Source: an uncultured Oscillospiraceae bacterium
Lineage (GTDB): Bacteria > Bacillota > Clostridia > Oscillospirales > Oscillospiraceae
Reading direction: 5' to 3'
DNA length: 13,506 nucleotides
Assembly (NCBI GenBank): GCA_910577415.1
Contig: CAJTLK010000047.1
Span: 1-13,506, forward strand
The notes under the pieces are model-generated. The model saw only the letters and a program-made list of their open reading frames with translations. It made no database searches and had not been told where the DNA came from. Both the position numbers and the translations under genes were made by a program. This document shows, piece by piece, positions 5,462-12,982 of the stretch. Each line of letters starts with the position of its first letter. The first letter of the stretch is position 1.

Positions 5462-6667
5462 ATGTCTCAACAACCGCCTGAACGCAGCTCCCGGCCAGCC
5501 TCTGCCGGAAGCACCCCGCCGAGAAAGCGCCGCAGACGCCGCAAAAAGATGAACCCCATGCTCTATATCCTCCTGGTGGTGGCGGTCTCCGCCATCCTGG
5601 CGGGGATCGGCTGGATCTGGGCCGGGGATGTCCTGGCCCTCAACAAACCCGCTCATTCCGCCACCATCACCCTTACCGAGGATATTTTCCGCTCTAAGGA
5701 GATCAAGGTGGAGGAAAAGGGCGATGACGGAAAGACGACCTCCTCCACCAAGACCATCCAGGTGGCGGACATCAACTATGTATCTGATCTGCTTAAGGAC
5801 AACGGCCTGATCGAATATAAGCCTCTCTTCAAGTTCTTCTGCTCTCTCACCGGGGTAAACCGAAAGGGAAAGCTGGTGCCGGGGACTTATGAGCTGAACA
5901 CCAATATGGACTATAATGCCCTGCTCAACTCCATGTCCGCCCGCTCCGGCAGCCGCAGCCAGACCACAGTCACTATCCCGGAGGGCTACACCCTGGACCA
6001 GATCTTTGAGCTGCTCGCCCAGAACGGCGTTGCCACGGTAGATACCCTGCGCAAGGTGGCCGCGGAATATGACTTCAAATATTCCTTCCTCAAGGGGGTC
6101 GTTCCCCTGGGCGACTATCACCGGCTGGAGGGCTACCTTTTCCCCGACACCTATGAATTTTATATGGGCGGCGGAGAAAACGAAGCCGTTCAGGTGTTGA
6201 ACAAGATGATCCTCCGCTTTGACCAGCAGTTCCCTGACGCCCTGCGCCAGCAGTGTGCCGACATGGGCTATACCATCCACGAGCTGGTCACCATCGCCTC
6301 ACTTATTGAAAAGGAGACTGACGGCACCGACCAGGCCAATATTGCCTCGGTCATTTATAACCGTCTGAACCACCCGGAGTATGAGACGGCGGGCTATCTC
6401 CAGATCGACGCCTCCATCGCCTATGTCACCGGCCGGGTGGTAACTCAGGCCGACTATCAAAACGTGGGCAGCCCCTATAACACTTACCTCAACAAGGGCT
6501 TGCCCCCCGGCCCCATCGCCAGTCCCGGCATGGTCTCCCTCAACTCGGCTCTGAATCCCCAGTCTACCCGCTACTATTATTATGTTCTGGGCAGCGATAA
6601 GCGCCATCACTTCTTTACCACCAGCCGCGATTTTGAGGCCTTCAAGGCCACTCTGAACAATGGATAA
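5462..6667 (+). CDS. mltG: Endolytic murein transglycosylase MltG
   Basis: This is a 401-residue YceG/MltG protein, a membrane-anchored enzyme that cuts nascent glycan strands of peptidoglycan outside the cell. Residues 1-32 are cytoplasmic with a very basic run (RKRRRRRKK at 21-29). One membrane segment spans about 33-55. A LysM-like region follows, and the YceG domain starts near residue 60. The catalytic glutamate is E283 in ASLIEKET. YNRLNHPEY (about 299-307), LQIDASIAYVTG (313-324), PYNTYLNKGLPPGPIASPG (338-356) and ALNPQSTRYYYYV (363-375) are all conserved. The extracellular insert at about 81-100 (EVEEKGDDGKTTSSTK-like) is lineage-specific. GAGGAG lies 9 nt before the ATG. The U32 gene overlaps its 3' end by 8 nt. 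Family assignment is secure. Confidence 0.95.
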   Translation: MSQQPPERSSRPASAGSTPPRKRRRRRKKMNPMLYILLVVAVSAILAGIGWIWAGDVLALNKPAHSATITLTEDIFRSKEIKVEEKGDDGKTTSSTKTIQVADINYVSDLLKDNGLIEYKPLFKFFCSLTGVNRKGKLVPGTYELNTNMDYNALLNSMSARSGSRSQTTVTIPEGYTLDQIFELLAQNGVATVDTLRKVAAEYDFKYSFLKGVVPLGDYHRLEGYLFPDTYEFYMGGGENEAVQVLNKMILRFDQQFPDALRQQCADMGYTIHELVTIASLIEKETDGTDQANIASVIYNRLNHPEYETAGYLQIDASIAYVTGRVVTQADYQNVGSPYNTYLNKGLPPGPIASPGMVSLNSALNPQSTRYYYYVLGSDKRHHFFTTSRDFEAFKATLNNG

Positions 6668-7871
6668 GCGGATAGAGCTGCTCTCCCCCGCCGGAGACCT
6701 GGAGCGTCTGCAAATGGCGGTTGCCTACGGGGCGGATGCCGTCTACCTGGCCGGAAATCAATTTGGCTTGCGGGCCTTTGCCGGTAATTTTTCCCCCGAG
6801 GAGCTGAAAACGGCGGTGGAACTCTGCCATGCCCATGGCGCGGCGGCCCATATCACCTGCAATACCATGCCCCGGAACCAGGAGCTGGACGCTCTGCCGG
6901 AATATCTGGAATATCTCCAGGACATTGGCGCCGACGCTCTCATCGTGGGGGATGCGGGAGTGCTGGCTCTGGCTAAGCGCTATGCCCCCAGGGTCAGCGT
7001 CCACATGTCCACCCAGATCGGCGTTACCAACTATGCCGCCGCCGCGTTCTGGTATGACCAGGGTGCCCAGCGGGTCATTCTGGCCCGGGAGCTGACCCTG
7101 GACGAGGTGGCGGGCATCTGTGCCAGGCGGCCCCGCGGCCTGGAGGTGGAGGCCTTTATTCACGGGGCCATGTGCGTCAGCTTTTCCGGGCGGTGCGTGC
7201 TGTCCAACTATATGGCCCAACGGGATGCCTCCCGGGGGGCCTGTGCCCAGCCCTGCCGCTACAAGTACGCTCTTATGGAGGAACAGCGTCCCGGCGAGTA
7301 TTTTCCGGTCATTGAGGGCGACGAGGGCGCGTACATCTTCAATTCCAAGGATATGTGCATGATCGACCACCTGCCGGAGCTGATAGGTGTTGGCCTCGAC
7401 AGCCTGAAGATCGAGGGGCGGGCCAAATCGGCCTATTATGCCGCCATCGTCACCCTGGCCTACCGCCGGGGCCTTGACGCCGCTCTGGCCGGAGAGGCCC
7501 TTGACCCGGTCTGGCGCGCTGAACTGGACAAGGTGAGCCACCGTCCCTACTCCGAGGGTTTCTGGTACGGCCATCCCGAGCAGTATGTAGGCGACGCCCG
7601 GTATATCCGGGACTGGCAGGTCTCAGCCATCGTCACCTCCTGCGCCCCGGACGGCAAGGCCCTGGTCTCCCTGCGCAACAAGTTCCGTCGGGGGGAGACT
7701 TTGGAGCTGGTGGGGCCAAATGTAAAGCCTGTTTCCTTCATCGTGGACGACCTGGCAGATGAGAGTGGTCTGCCTCTGGAGGAGGCCCGCACCCCCCAGA
7801 TGCCCCTGCGGCTGACCCTCCCCCATCAGGCCGCCCCCCTTTCCATCCTCCGAAAGAAGGTGTCCGAGTGA
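6660..7871 (+). CDS. U32 family [Fe-S] protein, TrhP-like (tRNA U34 hydroxylation candidate)
   Basis: This is a 403-residue U32 'peptidase'-family protein. Members characterised in recent work hydroxylate RNA uridines (TrhP at tRNA U34, RlhA on 23S rRNA) rather than cleave protein. The segment EAFIHGAMCVSFSGRCVLS (164-182) fits the U32 signature E-x-F-x2-G-x2-C-x6-C-x2-S. C172, C179, C195 and C199 are placed to bind an iron-sulfur cluster. The N-terminal ELLSPAGDLERLQMAVAYGA (6-25) and DSLKIEGRAKSAYY (247-260) are conserved barrel elements. The length suits the longer TrhP2/YrrO type rather than the shorter TrhP1/YrrN. In Bacillus subtilis yrrL (mltG), yrrM (trmR), yrrN and yrrO are adjacent; here mltG is followed directly by one U32 gene. 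The next gene overlaps by 4 nt (GTGA). Confidence 0.9.
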   Translation: MDKRIELLSPAGDLERLQMAVAYGADAVYLAGNQFGLRAFAGNFSPEELKTAVELCHAHGAAAHITCNTMPRNQELDALPEYLEYLQDIGADALIVGDAGVLALAKRYAPRVSVHMSTQIGVTNYAAAAFWYDQGAQRVILARELTLDEVAGICARRPRGLEVEAFIHGAMCVSFSGRCVLSNYMAQRDASRGACAQPCRYKYALMEEQRPGEYFPVIEGDEGAYIFNSKDMCMIDHLPELIGVGLDSLKIEGRAKSAYYAAIVTLAYRRGLDAALAGEALDPVWRAELDKVSHRPYSEGFWYGHPEQYVGDARYIRDWQVSAIVTSCAPDGKALVSLRNKFRRGETLELVGPNVKPVSFIVDDLADESGLPLEEARTPQMPLRLTLPHQAAPLSILRKKVSE

Positions 7872-8977
7872 AAAGCCGCCGGTATGACTATGATCTGCTT
7901 CGCGTCCTGTCCATGCTGGGGGTGGTTTATCTCCACACGGCGGCTGGGGCTCTTCGGAGCTTTAGCTACCACAGTCTGTGGAACTTTTCCAATCTGATCT
8001 CCGTACTGGTCACTCCGGCAGTCCCCCTCTTTTTTATGATGTCCGGCGCCCTGCTGCTCAGCGAGGATAAGACAAGCGCCCTGGACCAGCTTTTCCGCCG
8101 CCGCATCCCCAAGGTGCTCGTTCCCCTGCTGTGCTGGAGCGGCGTCACGCTGGCATATAACTTTCTCCGGGGCGATCCCCAGGCGACCTTTACCTCTCTC
8201 ACCCGGCTGCTCAACACCCCGGTGCTGGTGCCCTACTGGTTCCTCTACGCCCTCATCCCCATGTACCTCATCTCCCCGCTGCTCAAGGCCATGACTGACC
8301 ACCTGACAAGCAGGCAATGGGATTACATGATGGCCCTGTGGGTCGTCCTCACTCTCGGTCTCTACACCGTCCGCTCCTTTGTCCCCGACGCCTGGGAGTT
8401 GGTCTTCACCGAGCACTGGACCCTGAATCTCAACATGATCGGAGGCTACCTGGGCTATTTCCTGCTGGGCGCCTATCTGGAGCGGTTGGAAAAATTGCCC
8501 TCCAGGAAGGTCCTGGCGGGAGCGGTGGTTTTCCTTGTTGCCTTTGCCGCCGTGGGCACCAGGTGGGACACCTACGATAAGATGATGTACTCTGACCGCT
8601 TTACCAATTACCTCACCCTCTTCACCATGGCCCTGTCGGTCTCTATTTTTCTACTGGCAAAGTCCTGCCTCCGGGGCAAGGAAGAAAAGGGCAGGCTCCT
8701 CCCCCTTTTGGCGGGCAATTCTTTCTGCGTCTATCTTCTCCATCCCCTGGTCCTGCGGGTGGGAGAAAAGCTGTGGACCCGCTTCACCGGACTTCTCGGC
8801 CCGGCCAATATCGGCCAGCAGGTGTTTTTCTACCTCTGCATCGCAGTCGTCTGCATCGTCGGCTCCATTCTCCTCTCCTCCATTCCCGGACTTTGCTATC
8901 TCTTTACCGGCCAGACCTGGAAGGTGGCCTGTAAAAGCTCCAATTTGCGGGCGCTTTTCACCCGCAGGGAGCCTTGA
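7868..8977 (+). CDS. Acyltransferase-3 (OafA/WecH-like) membrane protein
   Basis: This is a 369-residue multi-pass protein of the acyltransferase-3 family, which moves acyl (often acetyl) groups to cell-surface sugars or related targets. The N-terminal YDYDLLRVLSMLGVVYLHTA contains the family R-x10-H pattern (R12 to H23). About ten hydrophobic segments follow, including LISVLVTPAVPLFFMMSGA (about 39-57), YWFLYALIPMYLISPLL (about 122-138) and GQQVFFYLCIAVVCIVGS (about 318-335). NSFCVYLLHPLV near 282-293 is the usual late HP motif. There is no SGNH domain as in OatA, so this is a stand-alone membrane unit. GTG start overlaps the U32 stop by 4 nt. Its TGA stop lies inside the -35 box of the T-box promoter. 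The acceptor is unknown; a cell-envelope role fits mltG nearby. Confidence 0.85.
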   Translation: MKSRRYDYDLLRVLSMLGVVYLHTAAGALRSFSYHSLWNFSNLISVLVTPAVPLFFMMSGALLLSEDKTSALDQLFRRRIPKVLVPLLCWSGVTLAYNFLRGDPQATFTSLTRLLNTPVLVPYWFLYALIPMYLISPLLKAMTDHLTSRQWDYMMALWVVLTLGLYTVRSFVPDAWELVFTEHWTLNLNMIGGYLGYFLLGAYLERLEKLPSRKVLAGAVVFLVAFAAVGTRWDTYDKMMYSDRFTNYLTLFTMALSVSIFLLAKSCLRGKEEKGRLLPLLAGNSFCVYLLHPLVLRVGEKLWTRFTGLLGPANIGQQVFFYLCIAVVCIVGSILLSSIPGLCYLFTGQTWKVACKSSNLRALFTRREP

Positions 8978-9001
8978 CAAAGGGAAAAAATGTGATACAA
9001 T
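8974..9001 (+). promoter_or_regulatory. Promoter of the T-box/NUDIX/alaS operon
   Basis: A perfect -35 TTGACA (8974-8979) and a TACAAT -10 (8996-9001) are 16 bp apart. A TG at 8993-8994 gives an extended -10. Transcription should start near 9008, just before the T-box stem I. The acyltransferase stop codon overlaps the -35 box. Confidence 0.85.
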
Positions 9002-9007
9002 AATTTC

Positions 9008-9235
9008 CGCAATGACGAAGCCAAGTCTGCTATGCCGCGCAGAGCGAGAGGGGACGGTGAAAGCCCTCGGCGACACAGGCAGATGCGCCACTTCCGAGCG
9101 TACCGGGAGACCGGGCGGCTCATCCCCGTTATCCGATGCAAATGAGATGCCCGCCTTTGGTGGGCAAATCAGGGTGGTACCGCGGAGTTTTATCTATGCT
9201 TCGCCCCTGAAAGAGCAGGGGCGAAGCATTTTTTT
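9008..9235 (+). promoter_or_regulatory. Alanine T-box riboswitch leader
   Basis: This untranslated leader senses the charging state of tRNA and should favour read-through when tRNA-Ala is uncharged. The invariant T-box AGGGTGGTACCGCGG lies at 9171-9185. Stem III is GCCCGCC-TTT-GGTGGGC (9149-9165). The specifier is read as GCC (Ala) at 9087-9089, followed by the expected A and by ACTTCCGAGC, which closes stem I. The distal stem I appears compact (GAGGG at about 9048-9052 with CCCTC at 9064-9068). The antiterminator would use AGGG of the T-box against CCCT at about 9204-9207 in the left terminator arm. The leader is followed by a NUDIX gene and then alaS, which fits an alanine specifier. Stem I details are a hand fold. 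Confidence 0.9.
9196..9235 (+). terminator. T-box intrinsic terminator
   Basis: ATGCTTCGCCCCTG (9196-9209) and CAGGGGCGAAGCAT (9216-9229) form a perfect 14-bp stem with a 6-nt loop, followed by seven Ts (9229-9235). The left arm overlaps the sequence needed for the antiterminator. This is the off state of the riboswitch. Confidence 0.95.
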
Positions 9236-9278
9236 GCGTTCAACGTCCCTGTTGACCGAAGCTGAAAAGGAGGGAATC

Positions 9279-9755
9279 ATGGACGTTACCTTCAAAACCC
9301 CGGAGGGTCGGTTCAACTACCGGGTATGCGCCATCCTTCTCCATGACGGCAAGCTTTTGGCCATGCACGACGAGGTCTCGCCCTACTACTACATTCCCGG
9401 CGGGCGGGTCCTGCTCCACGAGACGGCGGAGGACGCCGTCGTTCGGGAGCTTCGTGAGGAGCTGGGCATCGAGGCCGCCATCATCCGCCCTCTGTGGCTG
9501 TGTCAGAGCTTTTTTACCGAGGATGTCAAGCAGGAGAAGTTTCACGAGCTGTGCCTCTACTTCTTGATGGACGCCTCTGAAACCGGGCTCTTTGACCGGG
9601 GCGAACAGTTCACGCTTCAGGAGGGCAAGCACACCCACCGCTTTGAGTGGCTTCCCCTGGAGCGGTTAAAAGACGAGTACCTCTACCCCAATTTCATTAA
9701 AGAGAGTGTCTTCCATCTGCCTGACCAGCTGACCCTCATTCATGACTACGAATAA
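9279..9755 (+). CDS. NUDIX hydrolase in the alaS operon
   Basis: This is a 158-residue NUDIX protein. Such enzymes cut nucleoside diphosphates linked to another group, often damaged or surplus nucleotides, in the cytosol. The NUDIX box is complete at residues 42-64: GRVLLHE, a seven-residue spacer, then RELREELGI, which supplies the metal-binding glutamates. Flanking segments are PYYYIPGG (36-42) and FEWLPLERL near 124-132, both usual. GGAGGG stands close before the ATG at 9279. The same frame is open further upstream (ATG at 9012), but that stretch lies in the T-box and terminator, so it is not coding. The substrate is unknown. Position between an Ala T-box and alaS means it should be induced with AlaRS. 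Hydrolysis of Ap4A, a known aaRS by-product, is one possibility. Confidence 0.92.
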   Translation: MDVTFKTPEGRFNYRVCAILLHDGKLLAMHDEVSPYYYIPGGRVLLHETAEDAVVRELREELGIEAAIIRPLWLCQSFFTEDVKQEKFHELCLYFLMDASETGLFDRGEQFTLQEGKHTHRFEWLPLERLKDEYLYPNFIKESVFHLPDQLTLIHDYE

Positions 9756-9781
9756 AATTTAAAATAAGGAGAGATCCCACC

Positions 9782-12454
9782 ATGAACAAACCCAAGTATT
9801 TTGGCGTCAACGAGCTTCGGGAGATGTACCTGAAGTTCTTTGAGAGCAAAGGGCACCTGCGCCTACCCAGCTTCTCCCTCATCCCCAAGGACGACGCCTC
9901 CCTGCTCCTCATCAATTCCGGCATGGCCCCTATGAAACCCTACTTCACCGGAGAGAAGGAGCCGCCCAGCCACCGGGTGACGACCTGTCAGAAGTGTATC
10001 CGCACCGGCGACATTGAAAACATCGGCCACACCGCCCGCCACGGCACCTACTTTGAGATGCTGGGCAACTTCTCCTTTGGCGACTACTTCAAGCAGGAGG
10101 CCATTCCCTGGGCCTGGGAGTTCCTGACCTCCCCCGAGTGGGTGGGGCTGGACCCGGAGCGTCTCTATCCCTCTGTCTTCGAGGGCAATGAGACCACCCC
10201 CGCCGACGACGAGGCCTTCCGCATCTGGCACGAGGTCATCGGCATCCCCACCGAGCGCATTTTCAAGTTCGGCAAGGCCGACAACTTCTGGGAGCACGGC
10301 TCTGGTCCCTGTGGTCCCTGCTCTGAGATCTACTATGACCGCGGCCCCGAGTACGGCTGCGGCAAGCCCGGCTGCACCGTGGGCTGCGACTGTGACCGCT
10401 ATATCGAGGTGTGGAACATCGTCTTCTCCCAGTTCGACAACGACGGCCATGATAACTACACCGAGCTGAAGCAGAAGAATATCGACACCGGCATGGGCCT
10501 GGAGCGTCTGGCGGTGGTATGCCAAGATGTGGCCTCCCTCTTTGATGTGGACACCGTGATGAACATCACCAACAAGGTCTCTGAGATCACCGGGGCCCAC
10601 TATGAGGAGAGCGCCAAGACCGACGTATCCCTCCGGGTCATCACCGACCACATCCGTTCGGCCACCTTTATGATCTGCGACGGCGTGCTCCCCTCCAATG
10701 AAGGCCGGGGCTATGTCCTCCGCCGCCTTCTCCGCCGGGCCGCCCGCCACGGCAAGCTCCTGGGGGTGGATAAGCCCTTCCTCTATGAGGTCTGCGATAC
10801 CGTGGTCAAGGAAAATGAGGGCCATTATCCCGAGCTGCGGGAGCGCCGGGACTATATTGTCAAGGTCATCCGCACCGAGGAGGAGAACTTTGCCCGCACC
10901 CTGAATGCGGGCCTCGCCATTTTCCACGACATGCTCACTGAGCACAAGGCCAAGGGCGAGACCGTCTTTTCCGGTGCCGACGCCTTCAAGCTCTACGATA
11001 CCTACGGCTTCCCCATTGACCTGACCACCGAGATGGCCCAGGACAGCGGCATGAGCGTGGATGAGAGCGGCTTCCAAAAGCTTATGGACGAGCAGAAGGT
11101 CCGTGCCCGGAAGGCCCGGGAGGCCCTGGGCGACCTGGGCTGGGCCGGAGTGGAATTTGGCAAGGAGGTCCCTGAGACCGAGTTTGTGGGCTACACCGAG
11201 ACTGCCGCCGACGCCAGGGTGGTGGCCCTGGTGGTGGAGAACGAGCAGGCCGAGGTACTGATGCCCGGCGTAGAGGGTATCGTGGTGCTGGATAAGACCC
11301 CCTTCTACGCTGAGATGGGCGGTCAGGTGGCCGACCACGGACAACTCTCCGCCGACGGTCTTCTTTTTGAGGTCACTGACGTGCAGAAGAACAAGGGCGG
11401 CAAGTATATGCACTACGGCAAGATGACCGAGGGCACGCTGAAGGTGGGCGACACTGTCAGCGCCGGCATCGACGTCCAGCGCCGCAAGGCCGTCATGCGC
11501 GCCCACTCCGCCACTCACCTGCTGGACGCCGCCCTGCGAAAGGTGCTGGGCGACCATGTCCACCAGGCAGGCTCCCTGGTGGAGCCGGACCGGCTGCGTT
11601 TTGACTTTACCCACTTCTCCGCTATGACGGCTGAGGAGCTTTCCAAGGTCAGCGAGCTTGTCAATGACGCCATCTTGGACGGCACCGCCGTCCATACCGA
11701 CGTCCTCCCCATCGAGAAGGCCAAGCAAAAGGGCGCCATTGCCCTCTTCGGTGAAAAGTATGGCGACACCGTCCGGGTGGTGGAGATGGGCGACGGCTTC
11801 TCCGTGGAGTTCTGCGGCGGCACCCATCTGGACAACACCGCCAAGGTGGGCGTGTTCCACATTGAGAGCGAGTTCTCCGTGGCCTCCGGCGTACGCCGTA
11901 TCGAGGCCGTCACCGGCAAGGCCGCCCTGGAGGTAATGGACCGCCGGGAGAGCATGCTCCTCCAGGCCGCCGCCGCCATGAAGGCCAAGCCCGCCGAGCT
12001 GCGGGAGAAGGTCCAGCAGCATATGGAGGAGCTGCGGGAGCTGAAGCGCACCATTGAGAGCTTTAAGGCCAAGGACGCTGTAAACCAGGCCGCGGGCTTC
12101 CTCATGGGGGCCAAGGATGTGGGTGGGCTGAAGGTCCTCACCGCCACCCTCCCCGACGCCGACGGCGACAAGCTCCGCAAGACCGGCGACTTCCTCCGGG
12201 ACAAGAACGCCACTGTGGTGGCCGTCCTCTCCGCCGTCAATGACGGCAAGATCACCTTCCTGGCCGTCTGCGGCAAAGACGCCGTTTCCAGGGGCGTCAA
12301 GGCCGGAGACCTGGTCCGCTCCGTAGCCGCCATCTGTGGCGGCAAGGGCGGCGGCAAGCCCGACTCCGCCATGGGCGGCGGCGTGGATCTGTTGAAGCTG
12401 GACGACGCTCTGGCCACGGTGGACGATTTCGTGGCCCAGACCCTGGGGCTTTGA
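9782..12454 (+). CDS. alaS: Alanyl-tRNA synthetase
   Basis: This is a full-length 890-residue class II enzyme that attaches alanine to tRNA-Ala and edits mischarged Ser/Gly. The N-terminal aminoacylation domain shows RHGTYFEMLGNFSFG (motif 2, 86-100) and GMGLERLA (motif 3, 237-244). A Cys-rich insert (YGCGKPGCTVGCDCDRY, 191-207) is common in Clostridia. The editing domain has HSATH (575-579) and CGGTH (678-682), which carry the zinc-binding His and Cys residues. A coiled region (about 720-760) leads to the C-Ala domain ending in GKGGGKPDSAMGGG. AAGGAGAG is upstream of the ATG. Expression should depend on the upstream alanine T-box. The following DUF4250 gene starts 1 nt after the stop. Assignment is secure; no missing catalytic residue is seen. 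Confidence 0.98.
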   Translation: MNKPKYFGVNELREMYLKFFESKGHLRLPSFSLIPKDDASLLLINSGMAPMKPYFTGEKEPPSHRVTTCQKCIRTGDIENIGHTARHGTYFEMLGNFSFGDYFKQEAIPWAWEFLTSPEWVGLDPERLYPSVFEGNETTPADDEAFRIWHEVIGIPTERIFKFGKADNFWEHGSGPCGPCSEIYYDRGPEYGCGKPGCTVGCDCDRYIEVWNIVFSQFDNDGHDNYTELKQKNIDTGMGLERLAVVCQDVASLFDVDTVMNITNKVSEITGAHYEESAKTDVSLRVITDHIRSATFMICDGVLPSNEGRGYVLRRLLRRAARHGKLLGVDKPFLYEVCDTVVKENEGHYPELRERRDYIVKVIRTEEENFARTLNAGLAIFHDMLTEHKAKGETVFSGADAFKLYDTYGFPIDLTTEMAQDSGMSVDESGFQKLMDEQKVRARKAREALGDLGWAGVEFGKEVPETEFVGYTETAADARVVALVVENEQAEVLMPGVEGIVVLDKTPFYAEMGGQVADHGQLSADGLLFEVTDVQKNKGGKYMHYGKMTEGTLKVGDTVSAGIDVQRRKAVMRAHSATHLLDAALRKVLGDHVHQAGSLVEPDRLRFDFTHFSAMTAEELSKVSELVNDAILDGTAVHTDVLPIEKAKQKGAIALFGEKYGDTVRVVEMGDGFSVEFCGGTHLDNTAKVGVFHIESEFSVASGVRRIEAVTGKAALEVMDRRESMLLQAAAAMKAKPAELREKVQQHMEELRELKRTIESFKAKDAVNQAAGFLMGAKDVGGLKVLTATLPDADGDKLRKTGDFLRDKNATVVAVLSAVNDGKITFLAVCGKDAVSRGVKAGDLVRSVAAICGGKGGGKPDSAMGGGVDLLKLDDALATVDDFVAQTLGL

Positions 12455-12455
12455 T

Positions 12456-12629
12456 ATGACGCCCCAGGACCCGTTTATTCTGCTCAGCTGGGTCAATACC
12501 CAGCTTCGGGACAAGTATCCCTCCCTCACCGTTCTCTGTGAAGAGGAAGACGTTTCCCTTGAACCGCTTATATCCAAGCTGGGGGCCGCCGGCTTTTCCT
12601 ATGACCCTCAGCAAAACCGTTTTATCTGA
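12456..12629 (+). CDS. DUF4250 family small protein
   Basis: This is a 57-residue protein of unknown function, recognised from the pattern PQDPFILLSWVNTQLRDKYP, then LCEEEDV, and the closing GFSYDPQQNRF. This matches the Clostridia DUF4250 family (PF14056-like), which is normally about 55-60 residues long, so it is complete. The gene starts 1 nt after the alaS stop codon. No good Shine-Dalgarno is present (only CTGGGG), so it probably relies on ribosomes finishing alaS. Only 14 nt separate its stop from the HIT gene. It was too short to stand out by length, but codon use and family similarity support it. The N-terminal half looks like a small helix-turn-helix-like bundle, which is speculative. 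Confidence 0.88.
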   Translation: MTPQDPFILLSWVNTQLRDKYPSLTVLCEEEDVSLEPLISKLGAAGFSYDPQQNRFI

Positions 12630-12643
12630 AAGGAGGAGCTATT

Positions 12644-12982
12644 ATGAGCGATTGTCTGTTTTGTAAGATCGCCGCGGGAGAAATTCCATCCAAAAAGCTC
12701 CACGAGGATGAGCTTTGCTATGCCTTTTATGACATCGACCCCCAGGCTCCCACCCACTTTCTGGTGATCCCCAAGGCTCACATCCCCTCGGTCTCCGGGG
12801 TGGATGAGGCCAATGCCCCTACCGTGGGCCACATCTTCGCCGTTATTGCCGAATTGACCCGGACTTTGGGCATTGAAAGCTACCGGGTTGTTTCCAATAT
12901 CGGCCAGCAAGCGGGGCAAAGCGTTCCCCACCTCCACTTTCATGTCCTTGCCGGGCGGGATATGACCTGGCCTCCCGGCTGA
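12644..12982 (+). CDS. HIT family nucleotide hydrolase (HinT-like)
   Basis: This is a 112-residue histidine-triad protein. HinT-type enzymes hydrolyse AMP-linked compounds such as aminoacyl-adenylates and phosphoramidates in the cytosol. The N-terminal CLFCKIAAGEIPS (4-16) is typical of the family (C4 and C7 also match the zinc-binding site of many bacterial members). HFLVIPKAHI (38-47) is the substrate-side strand. The HIT motif HLHFHVL (about 96-102) carries the catalytic histidine. GQSVPHLHFH is intact. AAGGAGGAG sits close to the ATG. The gene lies in the alaS operon and overlaps the next start by 1 nt (TGATG). The length is normal for HinT. A role in removing adenylylated by-products of aaRS is suggested by position and by family chemistry. 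Confidence 0.94.
   Translation: MSDCLFCKIAAGEIPSKKLHEDELCYAFYDIDPQAPTHFLVIPKAHIPSVSGVDEANAPTVGHIFAVIAELTRTLGIESYRVVSNIGQQAGQSVPHLHFHVLAGRDMTWPPG

Noticed and set aside
5381..6280. A 299-codon minus-strand open frame over mltG
   Set aside because: Antisense to mltG, which has intact catalytic motifs; no domain or ribosome binding site.
9012..9278. N-terminal extension of the NUDIX protein starting at 9012
   Set aside because: The extension would translate through the T-box and the 14-bp terminator. The ATG at 9279 has GGAGGG directly upstream and gives a normal NUDIX length.
9863..12577. A 904-codon open frame on the minus strand across alaS
   Set aside because: It is antisense to an unmistakable AlaRS with all family motifs. 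Its product is rich in Gly/His/Val/Leu without any domain, as expected when GC-rich codons leave the opposite strand free of stops.
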